Assembly (NCBI GenBank): GCA_024233005.1
Contig: JACKQE010000004.1
Location: 186,001-250,000 of the forward strand
Reading direction: 5' to 3'
Source of the DNA: Akkermansiaceae bacterium
GTDB lineage: Bacteria; Verrucomicrobiota; Verrucomicrobiia; Verrucomicrobiales; DEV007
DNA: 64,000 nt
Shown here: piece by piece, positions 53,835 through 62,268 of the stretch
Layout of the letters: each line of letters starts with the position of its first letter
How positions within the stretch are numbered: the stretch's first letter is position 1
The notes under the pieces: model-generated
The model's database searches: none
What the model was told of the DNA's origin: nothing
What the model saw: only the letters and a program-made list of their open reading frames with translations
Translations under genes and position numbers: made by a program

Positions 53835-54755
53835 TCAAATGCGCCGCGCCGCCCTTAACTTGGCACTGCGGGATCTCGTATTCGAAGCCACCTCAGCCTC
53901 GGTGGCGACCAGCGGCTTTTTGGTCAAAATTTCAAAACACCAATCAGGATTGGGACGCGGAGCCGACCACTCAGGACGATCAATCCACTCCTCCCCGCGG
54001 GAACGGAAATACTCCTTGACGCGACGATCCTCCAAGGAATGAAAGCTAAGGAAAGCCACCACCCCTCCGCGCACAAGCCAGTGGGACACCTTGGCGAGAA
54101 CCTCATCAAGGCAGCCCAATTCGTCGTTCACCGCAATTCTAAGAGACTGAAATACCCGGGTCGCGGGATGGCGCCCACCAAAACGAGGCACCACCTTCTC
54201 CACCACCGCCGCCAGCTCCGCCGTTGATGCCAGAGGCTTGCGACGCCGAGCTTCGCAAATAGCTTGGGCAATGCGGCGCGCCGCGCGCTCTTCCCCATAT
54301 TCCCGGAAAATCCTCACCAGTTCGCCTTCCTCCCAACCATTGACCACATCTGCCGCAGTTAAAGCCGAGGCCGGATCCATCCTCATATCCAAAGGACCCT
54401 CCCGAAGAATGGAAAACCCCCGCTCTGCATCATCGAAGTGATGTGACGAAGCCCCAAGGTCAAAAAACATCGCATCCACCTTACCCACGGATGCCAGCAC
54501 GCGGTCAATTTGCGCAAAATTGGCATGCACCGCCCGGAATCGGTCACCATAGGAAGCCAGCCGCTCCGTCGCATGCGCAATCGCCGCCGGATCTTGATCA
54601 CTGGCCACCACCGAAGCTCCGGCTTTCAAAAAAGCCTCCGAGTGCCCACCACCGCCAAGAGTCCCATCGTAAATAACCTTACCGGGGGCGGGTCGCAGCA
54701 AAGACAAGACCTCCCCGACCATGATGGGCTGGTGGTAATCGTAATCCGCTTTCAT
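53835..54755 (-). CDS. rsmH: 16S rRNA (cytosine-N4) methyltransferase RsmH
   Basis: 306 residues from the ATG at 54755 (GGAGGG lies 13 nt upstream; the frame is open to 55070, with another ATG at 54875). It methylates N4 of C1402 in 16S rRNA. Seen: HQPIMVGEVLSLL, IYDGTLGGGGHSEAFL (AdoMet loop), FFDLGASSHHFDDAERGFS, GPLDMRMD and VAFLSFHSLEDRRVKEYF. It is the first gene of the dcw cluster; no mraZ precedes it. Confidence 0.95.
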   Translation of the reverse strand: MKADYDYHQPIMVGEVLSLLRPAPGKVIYDGTLGGGGHSEAFLKAGASVVASDQDPAAIAHATERLASYGDRFRAVHANFAQIDRVLASVGKVDAMFFDLGASSHHFDDAERGFSILREGPLDMRMDPASALTAADVVNGWEEGELVRIFREYGEERAARRIAQAICEARRRKPLASTAELAAVVEKVVPRFGGRHPATRVFQSLRIAVNDELGCLDEVLAKVSHWLVRGGVVAFLSFHSLEDRRVKEYFRSRGEEWIDRPEWSAPRPNPDWCFEILTKKPLVATEAEVASNTRSRSAKLRAARRI

Positions 54756-54968
54756 CGGCTTGGAAATTCCCTCCGCAAATCGGCGATCCCCCCCCATTCC
54801 AGGGGGAGCAACCTCCCGCCGCCCGGCCTCTGGCAGGGCAGTAAGACTTTTTCCAGTTCCTAGGTAGTAAACCATTCCAGAAAGTCTGCTTGTTATTGAT
54901 TCAAGTGAAAATCGAATGTATTTTATGGTTTCCCTCTTCCTTCCAAAAAGGCATCTTCGATTTCGTCG

Positions 54969-54998
54969 ACTATAGAGCCTCGAATCTCTTTGAATCAA
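54969..54998 (-). promoter_or_regulatory. Sigma-70-like promoter of dcw cluster
   Basis: On the minus strand TTGATT (54998-54993) is followed after 18 bp by TATAGT (54974-54969), a good housekeeping pair. Transcription would begin near 54962, leaving about 207 nt of leader before rsmH. The rest of 54756-55101 is AT-rich and has no other gene; mraZ would normally sit here. No clear repressor sites were seen. Confidence 0.5.
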
Positions 54999-55101
54999 GC
55001 TAAATTTACGGTTTTTCTGACTTTTCGTATCTGTTAAGAACAACAGAGGGCCTAGAGCGGAACGTTGCATTTCCCTCCAGACACCGCATGTTGCCCAATC
55101 T

Positions 55102-55980
55102 ATGAAACCGGACCGCCCCAGCGCTTTCCACGTGGTCTTTTACGAAGGCCAAGGAGCCCAGCCATTATCGCCGCAAGGGCTTGCGGCAGTCCCCCCGCTC
55201 CTCGACCTGGGCTATGATCTGGTCACCGTCCGTTCTGGAGGCACCCCACCTGCAGGACTCGCCGAAGTAGAAGGAAAGGCGCGCTTTCTGGTCTTGGGTC
55301 TGTTTTCCGATCAAACACCTGCCTCCGCGCACCTGCCCTTGGGAATGGAAATCCGGGACATCGGCAACCTCGACACGGAGGCCATCATTGCGTTGGTGGA
55401 AGAAGTCCGCGCCGAAGCCCCACTGAATCGTCCCGGTGTCGGCGGCGCCTGGAAGCCCTGGTTCCCGGTAATCGACTATGACCGCTGCACCAACTGTCTC
55501 CAGTGCCTCAGCTTTTGCCTGTTCGATGTTTACGGCGTTGACGCGGACCATCACATTCAGGTGCAAAACCAGGACAACTGCAAAACCAATTGTCCGGCCT
55601 GCTCCCGAGTCTGCCCCGAAGTCGCGATCATGTTTCCAAAATACGCGGCCGGCCCAATCAATGGCGAGCCTGTCAGTGAGTCCGATCTGAATCGGGAAAA
55701 GATGAAAGTGGACATCTCCTCTCTCCTGGGGGGCGACATCTACTCTACGCTCCGCACCCGCAGCGAAACGGCCAAGTCCCGTTTCTCCACCGAGAGGAGC
55801 GCGGACAAAGCCCTCCTCGAGCGCCAGAAGTGTCTCACCAAGCTCCAAAGCGACGGACTGATCCCTCCCGAAGTGCTTGCCAGCATTGACTTGAGCAGCC
55901 TTCCCTCCCCAGAAAGCATTCGGAAGAAAGCGGAGGAAGTCGCGCTCTTGGCCCAAAAGAACCGCGCAACGGAGCCGTGA
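55102..55980 (+). CDS. 8Fe-8S ferredoxin-domain protein of unknown role
   Basis: 292 residues. Residues 1-115 form an unrecognised alpha/beta domain. Residues about 118-185 hold two 4Fe-4S motifs: C129-x2-C132-x2-C135-x3-C139 (CTNCLQCLSFC) and C160-x3-C164-x2-C167-x3-C171-P (CKTNCPACSRVCP). The second has a wider first spacing than a classical ferredoxin. The C-terminal 100 residues are charged and helical. It probably transfers electrons for an enzyme not identified here. The DUF1444 gene follows after 43 bp (or 4 bp if a TTG start is used). The gene is divergent from the dcw promoter. Confidence 0.82.
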   Translation: MKPDRPSAFHVVFYEGQGAQPLSPQGLAAVPPLLDLGYDLVTVRSGGTPPAGLAEVEGKARFLVLGLFSDQTPASAHLPLGMEIRDIGNLDTEAIIALVEEVRAEAPLNRPGVGGAWKPWFPVIDYDRCTNCLQCLSFCLFDVYGVDADHHIQVQNQDNCKTNCPACSRVCPEVAIMFPKYAAGPINGEPVSESDLNREKMKVDISSLLGGDIYSTLRTRSETAKSRFSTERSADKALLERQKCLTKLQSDGLIPPEVLASIDLSSLPSPESIRKKAEEVALLAQKNRATEP

Positions 55981-56023
55981 AATCTTGATCCCGGAGCCAA
56001 CTTCCGATAAGATCACAGGGAAC

Positions 56024-56836
56024 ATGCCCGCCGCCGAGATCCTTTCCCCTCCGGAGTTCACCAAACTTTACGCTGCCTACTTCCACCAGTTCTCCGGGGG
56101 ATGCGAAGCCGAGATTTCGGACGACCTGGAGCTGAAAGTCGTGTCCGGCCCCGGTACTGGACACCACGTCTTTCTCAACAACGCCTATCAGGAGTATCTC
56201 CACGCGCCTGCCAGCCGCGACGAAATCCTGGAGCGTTTTGTCCATGCCTCCATCGAAACATTGTCCCAGAGCAACGAGGCCATCGATCCCGACCGCATTG
56301 TGCCGGTGATCAAAGATCGTGCCTGGCTTGAAGAAATCCAAGTGTCCCTGGTCGAACGAGGCATGCGGCAGGACCGCATGCCGGAATATGTCCACCTACC
56401 CTACAACAGCGAACTCATCATCTGCTTCGCCGAAGACAGCCCTCTCAACATTCGCTATCTGACCAAAGAAGCCATCGAAGGCCTCGATCTCGATCCGGAC
56501 TCCCTCCTGCCCCGGTCCATCGACAATCTCCGCCGCCTCATCGAGCCGGTCGAACCATTCGGAGGGGCCATTCTTTCCCTCTCCGCAGGAGGGAATTACG
56601 AAACCAGCCTGATCCTTCTCGATGAAGTCTGGGAAACCCTCTCCCGGCAGTTCGAGGGCGAATTGCTCGTCGCCCTGCCCACCCGCAACGTCATCCTGGT
56701 GACCAGCACCGGGATGGGTGAGTGGGTCGACCAAATGCGCGACCTCGCCGCTGCGGCCCACCGTGACGGCAGCTACCCGATCTCCCCGGTCCTTTTTGTC
56801 CGGCGTGAAGGCCGATTAGAAGTCCATGAAGGCTGA
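56024..56836 (+). CDS. DUF1444 (YtpQ-like) protein
   Basis: 270 residues from the ATG at 56024, which has AGGGA just upstream; a TTG at 55985 extends the frame. It resembles the DUF1444/YtpQ family by overall layout: RIVPVIKDRAWLEEI, an acidic loop LPYNSELIICFAEDSPLNIRYL, SIDNLRRLIEP, and the C-terminal LVALPTRNVILVTSTG then PVLFVRREGRLEV. No function has been established for this family. Its end overlaps the pheA start by 11 bases, so the ferredoxin, DUF1444 and pheA genes are likely one operon. Confidence 0.8.
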   Translation: MPAAEILSPPEFTKLYAAYFHQFSGGCEAEISDDLELKVVSGPGTGHHVFLNNAYQEYLHAPASRDEILERFVHASIETLSQSNEAIDPDRIVPVIKDRAWLEEIQVSLVERGMRQDRMPEYVHLPYNSELIICFAEDSPLNIRYLTKEAIEGLDLDPDSLLPRSIDNLRRLIEPVEPFGGAILSLSAGGNYETSLILLDEVWETLSRQFEGELLVALPTRNVILVTSTGMGEWVDQMRDLAAAAHRDGSYPISPVLFVRREGRLEVHEG

Positions 56837-57971
56837 CGTCACCGGCATTTGCAAGCCGGCCCTCCCTGCGCCACTGTCCGGCATGCATCTCGACGAGATC
56901 CGCCAACAGATCGACCTCATTGACACGGACATCATCCGCCTGCTCTCCGAGCGCGCCGAACTGGTCCATGAAGTGGGCAATTTCAAAAAGCGCAACGGCC
57001 TGGAAATTTACGCGCCGGAACGCGAGGAAGCCCTCCTGCAGCGTCTCCTTGCCAAGAATGCCGGTCGTCTTCCAGAAAAATCCATCCGGGCCATCTATCG
57101 GGAAATCATGTCCGCAGCGCTGGCGCTGGAGGAGGATCTCAAAATTGCCTACCTCGGGCCGGAAGGGACCTGGACCCACCAGGCCGCACTGGAAAAATTC
57201 GGCGCCAGCCTCACCTATCTGCCTCAGGCCAATGTGCGGACAGTGCTGGAAAAGATTGTCCAGCGCGAAGCCTATTACGGCGTCGTGCCTTATGAAAACT
57301 CCGTGGAAGGCGCCGTCACCCATACTCTGGACCTTCTCGCCGACTCTTCCCTCAAAATCTGCGCCCAGATCCCGTTGACGATCGATGTGTGCCTCATGTC
57401 ACTCGGGGAACTGGCCGCGATCCGCCGGGTTTACGGGCATCCCGGGGTCATCGCACAGAGCCGGGACTGGCTCTCGAGCCATTTGTCGGGGGTGGAAATC
57501 CTCGAGGTATCCAGCACTTCCCGAGCCGCTTCGTTGGTTCATGAGGAAGGCGATGGGACCGCCATGGTTGGAAGTCCTCTCACGGCCTCCTTGAATGACC
57601 TTCGCATTCTCGCCCGCCACCTCCAGGATCCCGACCGCACCCGGCCCCAGATCACCCGCTACGTCGTCGTGGGTCGCCTAGCCTGCCCGCCGACCGGAAA
57701 TGACCGCACTCCGGTGCTCATCACGGACTCAGTGAACACCCAGTCCCTGCTCGAAACCCTCCGTCTTTTGTCGGAACTGGAAATCGAGGTCGCCCAGATC
57801 GAAAGTCACCCGCAAGCAGGAGACTCCCGCCGGTTGGCATTTTTCGCCGAATTGAAAGGGCATGCGGAAGATCTGGCCATTCAAGATGCCGTTCGTCGGC
57901 TCCTCAGTCAGGGCAAGCAGGTGGCCATACTGGGCAGTTACCCGGCCCTGGTGCCCCCAGCGGTCGGATGA
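56826..57971 (+). CDS. pheA: Bifunctional chorismate mutase / prephenate dehydratase
   Basis: 381 residues. Residues about 18-100 are an AroQ-type chorismate mutase (LDEIRQQIDLIDTDIIRLLSERAELVHEVGNFKK; IYREIMSAAL). Residues about 106-285 are prephenate dehydratase: KIAYLGPEGTWTHQAALEKFG, YYGVVPYENSVEGAVTHTLDL, and the catalytic ITRYVVVG with Thr-Arg. An ACT domain (about 292-370) carries IESHP where many have ESRP, so phenylalanine control may be altered. It makes phenylpyruvate. The start overlaps the DUF1444 end by 11 bases. Confidence 0.94.
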   Translation: MKADVTGICKPALPAPLSGMHLDEIRQQIDLIDTDIIRLLSERAELVHEVGNFKKRNGLEIYAPEREEALLQRLLAKNAGRLPEKSIRAIYREIMSAALALEEDLKIAYLGPEGTWTHQAALEKFGASLTYLPQANVRTVLEKIVQREAYYGVVPYENSVEGAVTHTLDLLADSSLKICAQIPLTIDVCLMSLGELAAIRRVYGHPGVIAQSRDWLSSHLSGVEILEVSSTSRAASLVHEEGDGTAMVGSPLTASLNDLRILARHLQDPDRTRPQITRYVVVGRLACPPTGNDRTPVLITDSVNTQSLLETLRLLSELEIEVAQIESHPQAGDSRRLAFFAELKGHAEDLAIQDAVRRLLSQGKQVAILGSYPALVPPAVG

Positions 57972-58040
57972 CCGCATTTCTCGCTGGAGAATCTGCTTGC
58001 CAGGTTCAAACGCATGGACGAAAGTCCGCTTCCCCAAAAT

Positions 58041-58130
58041 GGACAGGTGCCGGAGTGGTCGATCGGGCACGCCTGGAAAGCGTGTGTGCCGGAAACGGTA
58101 CCGAGGGTTCGAATCCCTCCCTGTCCGCCA
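58041..58130 (+). tRNA. tRNA-Ser (anticodon GGA)
   Basis: A 90-nt class II tRNA with encoded CCA. The acceptor arm pairs GGACAGG (58041-58047) with CCTGTCC, G73, then CCA at 58128-58130. The anticodon stem CACGC/GCGTG encloses CTGGAAA, giving GGA. The long variable arm is seen between it and the T arm (GGGTTCGAATCCC). It is 69 bp after pheA. The 255 bp beyond it hold nothing I can name. Confidence 0.96.
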
Positions 58131-58385
58131 TTCTGATCCAAATGCGAACTCGCAGTAGGATTTTCGCAACTCCTTGAAACCAAGTCGCTTGCGTAAAGGT
58201 CCAAGTTCACCGCGAACCACTGAGTTCGTATTTGAGTGCTCCAGGTATGCGGATTCCAGAATTTGGAGAGGAAAGAAAAATTCCCCCGGAATTTCAGGCC
58301 ACATCAAAATTGCGGATTCCGCAGGCGAAATCCGATTGGTCACTGGTCTGGATGATTTCCCAGAATGGCACCACCCGCCGTTGAA

Positions 58386-58742
58386 CTAGGCTTCCTTGGC
58401 ATTGGCGATGGCAGAGGCCCAAGCAGTGCGGCCATATAACACAAACCGGAATTCTTGCCCTGAGGATGTGAAGACAGCAAGGGAATTCGGGAGGAGTGGG
58501 ATCAGGTTGAGGAACTTCGTCCAACACTTGGTGATGGTAACAATGTCACTCAACAGGATCAATGTCGTTCCAACTTGGACATTGAACGCGTGTGACTCGA
58601 AAATCAGCCTCGTATTGGTAAGGTATAATCTCCCTCCGACGGTTTCAATATGCCGTTGCAAGTTGGCTGGTCCCTGCTTGAGCAGGACTTCATTCGAATC
58701 AAGAGGAGTGTTCACAGGAATCAGGAAGATAATGCCAAGCAC
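58386..58742 (-). CDS. Small GRAM-domain protein
   Basis: 118 residues using a GTG at 58742; a second GTG (codon 10, VNTPLDSNEVLL) is possible and neither has a clear ribosome site. Residues about 12-115 resemble a GRAM or bacterial PH-like domain: EVLLKQGPANL, GGRLYLTNTRLIFESH, LILLSDIVTITKCW and SGQEFRFVLYGRTAWASAI. Such domains bind lipids or protein partners; the role is unknown. It is flanked by a broken membrane-protein gene and lies in an AT-richer stretch after tRNA-Ser. Confidence 0.7.
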   Translation of the reverse strand: MLGIIFLIPVNTPLDSNEVLLKQGPANLQRHIETVGGRLYLTNTRLIFESHAFNVQVGTTLILLSDIVTITKCWTKFLNLIPLLPNSLAVFTSSGQEFRFVLYGRTAWASAIANAKEA

Positions 58743-58854
58743 CCGCCACGCAGGATCGGCCTAAGTTGTAGGAATTTCGGATCAAATCGAGAACCTTGCT
58801 CGCTGCCAGTGTCACTTCCATAATCGATCGTTTCAAGGTCGACCTGGAGGTCTG

Positions 58855-59285
58855 CTACGATTCTCCCGGAAGAAGCAGCAGGATGCCAAAAACAAGGGCG
58901 ACAACCAAAAGCAGAAATAGAAAACTGACGCCAATTACCCCCCCCCAGGAGCCAAGTTTCCCACCGGCAGAGAGGTGCTGTTCCACCAAGCTGCCATGAA
59001 CCCGTTTGGACGCTTGAAGTAGCCCAAAGGAGTAAGCCAGCGGAATAATTTGGTTCGGAAACCGATCTGGAAGTTGGAACGCAACGAAAAGCACAACCAC
59101 GGTGCCAACGATCCCCCAAACAAGACACTGAGTGGCCTTTTGAGGATTTCCCCAAGCTGCCGATAATTTTTGGCGAAAAACCAGCAGGCAGCAACAGGAG
59201 AGCCAATGAAAGAGGCGATGGCAACCTGCTTTGGAGAGTAAAGGATTTGATTAGTGTCAGTAAGCTTTATTTCTGGCGTTTCCAT
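58855..59285 (-). pseudogene. Membrane-protein gene with one-base frameshift
   Basis: Reading from the ATG at 59285 gives METPEIKLTDTNQILYSPKQ and IASFIGSPVAACWFFAKNYRQLG, then the frame is lost. The -1 frame continues sensibly as NPQKATQCLVWGIVG, LFVAFQLPDRFPNQIIPLAY and a final hydrophobic helix (about GVIGVSFLFLLLVVALVFG) to the stop at 58855. Adding one G to the G4 tract (CCCC at 59150-59153 on the plus strand) would restore one protein of about 143 residues. The layout resembles small inner-membrane proteins with a 'YSP-Q-A-A-F-G-P-A' start. It is broken, phase-variable, or a sequence error. Confidence 0.7.
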
Positions 59286-59568
59286 ACAATTTATTAAGGC
59301 AGAATCACAGTGGGAATGATGCACAAACGAAAACCAAATGACAATCAGATTGGTAGCCTTCCCTTAAGATTTTTGGAAGCATATTCCGTAAAGTCCATAG
59401 AAAAAATCTTTCCCCGTAACTCAAGGGTGACCACTGTGGCCACAGGATCTATGCCAATAGGATTTGAGATTCGGTTCTCAGGAAAACGGAAGGTATCGGC
59501 CAGCAGTATCGGAGTTTACGCGATCTTTCTGTTTGACCGGAAGGGATAAAATTCGTTACTGGATTTCC
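59286..59568. other. Divergent intergenic region
   Basis: 283 bp between two oppositely directed membrane-protein genes. It should carry both promoters but none is clear. A plus-strand frame of 79 codons (59310-59549) starting with two near ATGs is open here, but its AT-rich third codon positions and lack of a family argue against coding. Confidence 0.35.
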
Positions 59569-60062
59569 ATGCAAAAATTTCCCTTAAATTCGCTTCTCCT
59601 CGGGTGCTCCGCTCTGTTGATTGTCATGCTTTGGTTTTTCAGCCAAAAATCCTGGTCCCATTACGAGCAAACACTCGGGACCCGGGATCAGGGCACGATC
59701 ACCTGGACGACTTCCCAGGGGATCGGAAAATAGGTGCCGACTACTACTTTGGCGGAAGTTCGGTGCTTCTGTTGGCGGCGGCGTGGCTGGTGGGAAACTT
59801 GTTTATCAGAAGAGACAAAGAATCATTTCAAGGCATGATTTCACTTGGCATCTCGGTTCTCGGCATGATTGCTCTGGCAAGATGGCTTGCGGACTGCAGG
59901 AGCCATGACAATTCCGCAAACATGCGCTATCTCCTGGCCGGGCAATATCTCGATGACGCGGGTCGCGTGGCCATAGGCCTCGTCGCTTCCTTGGCTCTGC
60001 TGGGCACGATTACCATCATACTTGGGCGCAAGAGCGAAGCGAAGGAAAAAAATGCCCCATGA
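59569..60062 (+). pseudogene. Second membrane-protein gene with one-base frameshift
   Basis: From the ATG at 59569 the frame gives MQKFPLNSLLLGCSALLIVM (a first helix), then SHYEQTLGTRDQGTITW and ends at TAG 59731. Shifting by -1 at the A4 tract (59727-59730) restores GKIGADYYFGGSSVLLLAAAW and continues with two more hydrophobic segments (MISLGISVLGMIALARWL; VAIGLVASLALLGTITIIL) to TGA at 60062. The rebuilt protein would have about 164 residues and four membrane helices. The family is unknown. Like its neighbour, it lacks just one base in a homopolymer. Confidence 0.65.
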
Positions 60063-60270
60063 CCTGATTCCGGTTCCATGATCAGGAGCTGTCGCGAGTT
60101 ACTAAATCATGATCGGGACGAACCCGTTACCATCTTTCCCCCCTTCGCAGCATTCGTTATTTGACTAAGCCTTTGCAGGAATTTCCCTCCGCATCCCGGC
60201 TCCAGGTAGCACTTAGGCCATCAAAGTTTCCATCGAGAGAAGAAACAGGGTGAACACTTTTGGAGGCAGG

Positions 60271-61098
60271 TCACTTCGCAATCACAGAATCCAGCTTCAT
60301 CAGAGTGTCACGATCATCGATGTAGTATGCGCGATCTCTCGCTAACCATCGCCGGGAGGGAAGCGGCAGCGAGTCCAGCTCCTTGACGAGGGTATCCGCC
60401 ACTTTTTCCATTCTTTGTTCCGCTTCCTGCCAGGTGAAACCGGAACCAAGCAGACTAAGAAGGATGAGGTTCCTGCCTTCGACCTCCGACGAGGAAGCGA
60501 CATCCAGCCGCCTTTGCAATGGCATGTTGTTGCCTATGGGGTCGGCGCCGGAGGTGTCTTTGCCCGCGGCTAAATCGATGCGCTTGAAGGCTTTTTGCAA
60601 AGAGCGCTCCTTGAGGAGTTCATAATCCTCGGCGCTGTAAAGCTGCTTGAGCAGCATCCTGCCTCTTTCTTCACCAGCCCTCACCACTTCGTCAGGAATC
60701 ACCGGCTCCGGGGGGCGCGCAGGAGCCGTGTTTGTTTGGGGACCGGCACCGGGTTTGCTGGTGGCAAAGGTTGTTTCTGACAGCAATGTGAGAACCTCGA
60801 CATCTTCAATCTTCATGATCGATTCCCTGCACAGGTCGCGTCGGGCAGCGATGGCGAGTCCTTCAAATGATTTGAGATCGGCCTCCCCGGGCTTGGTGCC
60901 TACCATGTCATCGAGTTTCCGTCCCTTGCCAAGCTCAGTGAGCAACCACAGCAGATTAGGCTGAAAAAAGGCTTCCGGAGCGGTTAGGGAGGTATCCAAC
61001 ATAGATAGTTTCAGCTTGATGGGATCTTTTGATGGCTCCCCGCCAAAGACCACCGCGGCACAAAACACCAGGCTCAGCCTGACAAATAGCTGTTTCAT
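60271..61098 (-). CDS. Exported protein with NL-x-FL repeat motif
   Basis: 275 residues. A signal peptide covers 1-19 (LFVRLSLVFCAAVVFG). Residues about 47-97 (PNLLWLLTELGKGRKLDDMV, then KSFEGLAIAARRDLCRESI) match the repeat of the 235-residue protein encoded at 62.3 kb; a second, weaker copy lies at about 209-250 (RNLILLSLLGSGFTWQEAE). The middle (110-140) is Pro/Thr-rich. The function is unknown. It is convergent with the broken membrane gene; the 208 bp between (60063-60270) show no gene. Confidence 0.75.
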   Translation of the reverse strand: MKQLFVRLSLVFCAAVVFGGEPSKDPIKLKLSMLDTSLTAPEAFFQPNLLWLLTELGKGRKLDDMVGTKPGEADLKSFEGLAIAARRDLCRESIMKIEDVEVLTLLSETTFATSKPGAGPQTNTAPARPPEPVIPDEVVRAGEERGRMLLKQLYSAEDYELLKERSLQKAFKRIDLAAGKDTSGADPIGNNMPLQRRLDVASSSEVEGRNLILLSLLGSGFTWQEAEQRMEKVADTLVKELDSLPLPSRRWLARDRAYYIDDRDTLMKLDSVIAK

Positions 61099-61680
61099 GG
61101 CAGAGATTTAGGTCGGACATCACCAATTTGTCAATCGCCGTCGCGATCTCCCGCCTAAAATGTCTCTTGCTTATTCCTGGGTTGACTTTCCAGTCGGATC
61201 GAAAATTGGGAAAACCCCTTGGTCTTCCCATAAAGCCGGCACGAAGGCAGATCGTTGTGATGGAATCATTCAAACTAAACTGTAGTTACAAATTGCAATA
61301 GGGATCTCGTGCAGACCCTCCCCTCTCGGATGGGATCAGGTCAATCGGATCGATGGTTACGCCTAGGTAAGTTTTTTGCTCTGGTGGCACTCAATGAAAC
61401 ACTTGAAAAAGGAACCAAACCCATTATGCGTTGGATCAAGGCAGCCCTGCTGGAAACTGAGTTTCCGGCCCGGCAACCTTGCCGAGTCACCAACATCCCG
61501 GACCAACCCGTCGCAGCGGCTCTGACCAACCCGACCATAAGCTGGGACAGGGTCAACTCGGGGTAGATTGGCGGCCTGTTGCTGTCAGGCTCGAGTTGCC
61601 CCATTCCAGCTTTGTCCTTCCGCCCCAACCTCCAGATACCATTCAAGAATCAACTCATCCTCCACTAAAAACGATTCACT
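61099..61680. other. Long intergenic region with paired hairpins
   Basis: 582 bp with no convincing gene; the 85-codon plus-strand frame at 61309-61566 and a minus-strand frame of 101 codons lack a family or ribosome site. Two adjacent inverted repeats stand out: GGAAAC-TGA-GTTTCC (61452-61466) and CGGCA-ACCT-TGCCG (61471-61484). They could be part of a structured RNA or leader of the following membrane-protein gene, but this is speculative. Confidence 0.3.
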
Positions 61681-62142
61681 ATGCTGAAGGAATTTTTCCG
61701 AGACAAATCCTCCTCTCAAATCCTTGCCATCCTGGCTTTGGGAGTTCTGTTCATTTCCCAATTTTTCTATTACTTGGATGACGGAAACACCAGTTTTTTG
61801 ACCTTTGGTCCGGACTTCAGTTCCACAACCCAGCACATCCACTTTGGATCGATTGGAACAGGGTGGCAACTCCATCCTCATGCCTATGTCATTCTGCTGA
61901 TTCTGGCCTTCGTATTGCTGCGGGAAGATGTCGTCAGCGCGCCCTGGTTTGAGCGCTTCGGCTATTGGGTGGTGCTGATATTGTTCATAGCGGCAACCGC
62001 GCCCGGAGCACCGTTACGGGCGACGGGCGCTGGTTTGGGAGGGATTGCGGTCCTCATGGTTGTGATCGCGGCAGTGATGAATCATCGGGCTCGGAAACAA
62101 AAACTCCGCGCGGGCTCCGTCCAATCCCCGCGGCAACCGTGA
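61681..62142 (+). CDS. Small hypothetical membrane protein
   Basis: 153 residues with about four hydrophobic segments: roughly 12-31 (SQILAILALGVLFISQFFYY), 68-82 (YVILLILAFVLL), 94-108 (YWVVLILFIAATAP) and 118-135 (LGGIAVLMVVIAAVMNH). A loop between the first two holds two histidines (TQHIHFGSIGTGWQLHPH). I do not recognise it. No ribosome site is obvious at the ATG. It precedes the two-repeat exported protein by 126 bp. Confidence 0.65.
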   Translation: MLKEFFRDKSSSQILAILALGVLFISQFFYYLDDGNTSFLTFGPDFSSTTQHIHFGSIGTGWQLHPHAYVILLILAFVLLREDVVSAPWFERFGYWVVLILFIAATAPGAPLRATGAGLGGIAVLMVVIAAVMNHRARKQKLRAGSVQSPRQP

Positions 62143-62268
62143 CTGTCCAGGAAGTTTCCCGCCCCCAAATGCATCCTGAGCCGCTGTTGCCACCTTTCGT
62201 TTTTCCCCCGTCAGATGCTCTTTCCACGGTTCAATACCAGGGAAAGTGATTGAATCTCCCCGCGTCGT

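Noticed and set aside
58721..59224. Open frame of 167 codons on the minus strand
   Set aside because: It is the third frame over the broken membrane-protein gene and has no hydrophobic pattern or family; the frameshift reading explains the region better.
59310..59549. Possible small gene of 79 codons on the plus strand
   Set aside because: No ribosome site or family, third codon positions are AT-rich unlike real genes nearby, and it fills a divergent promoter region.
61309..61566. Possible small gene of 85 codons on the plus strand
   Set aside because: No ribosome site, no family, and an equally long frame exists on the opposite strand.
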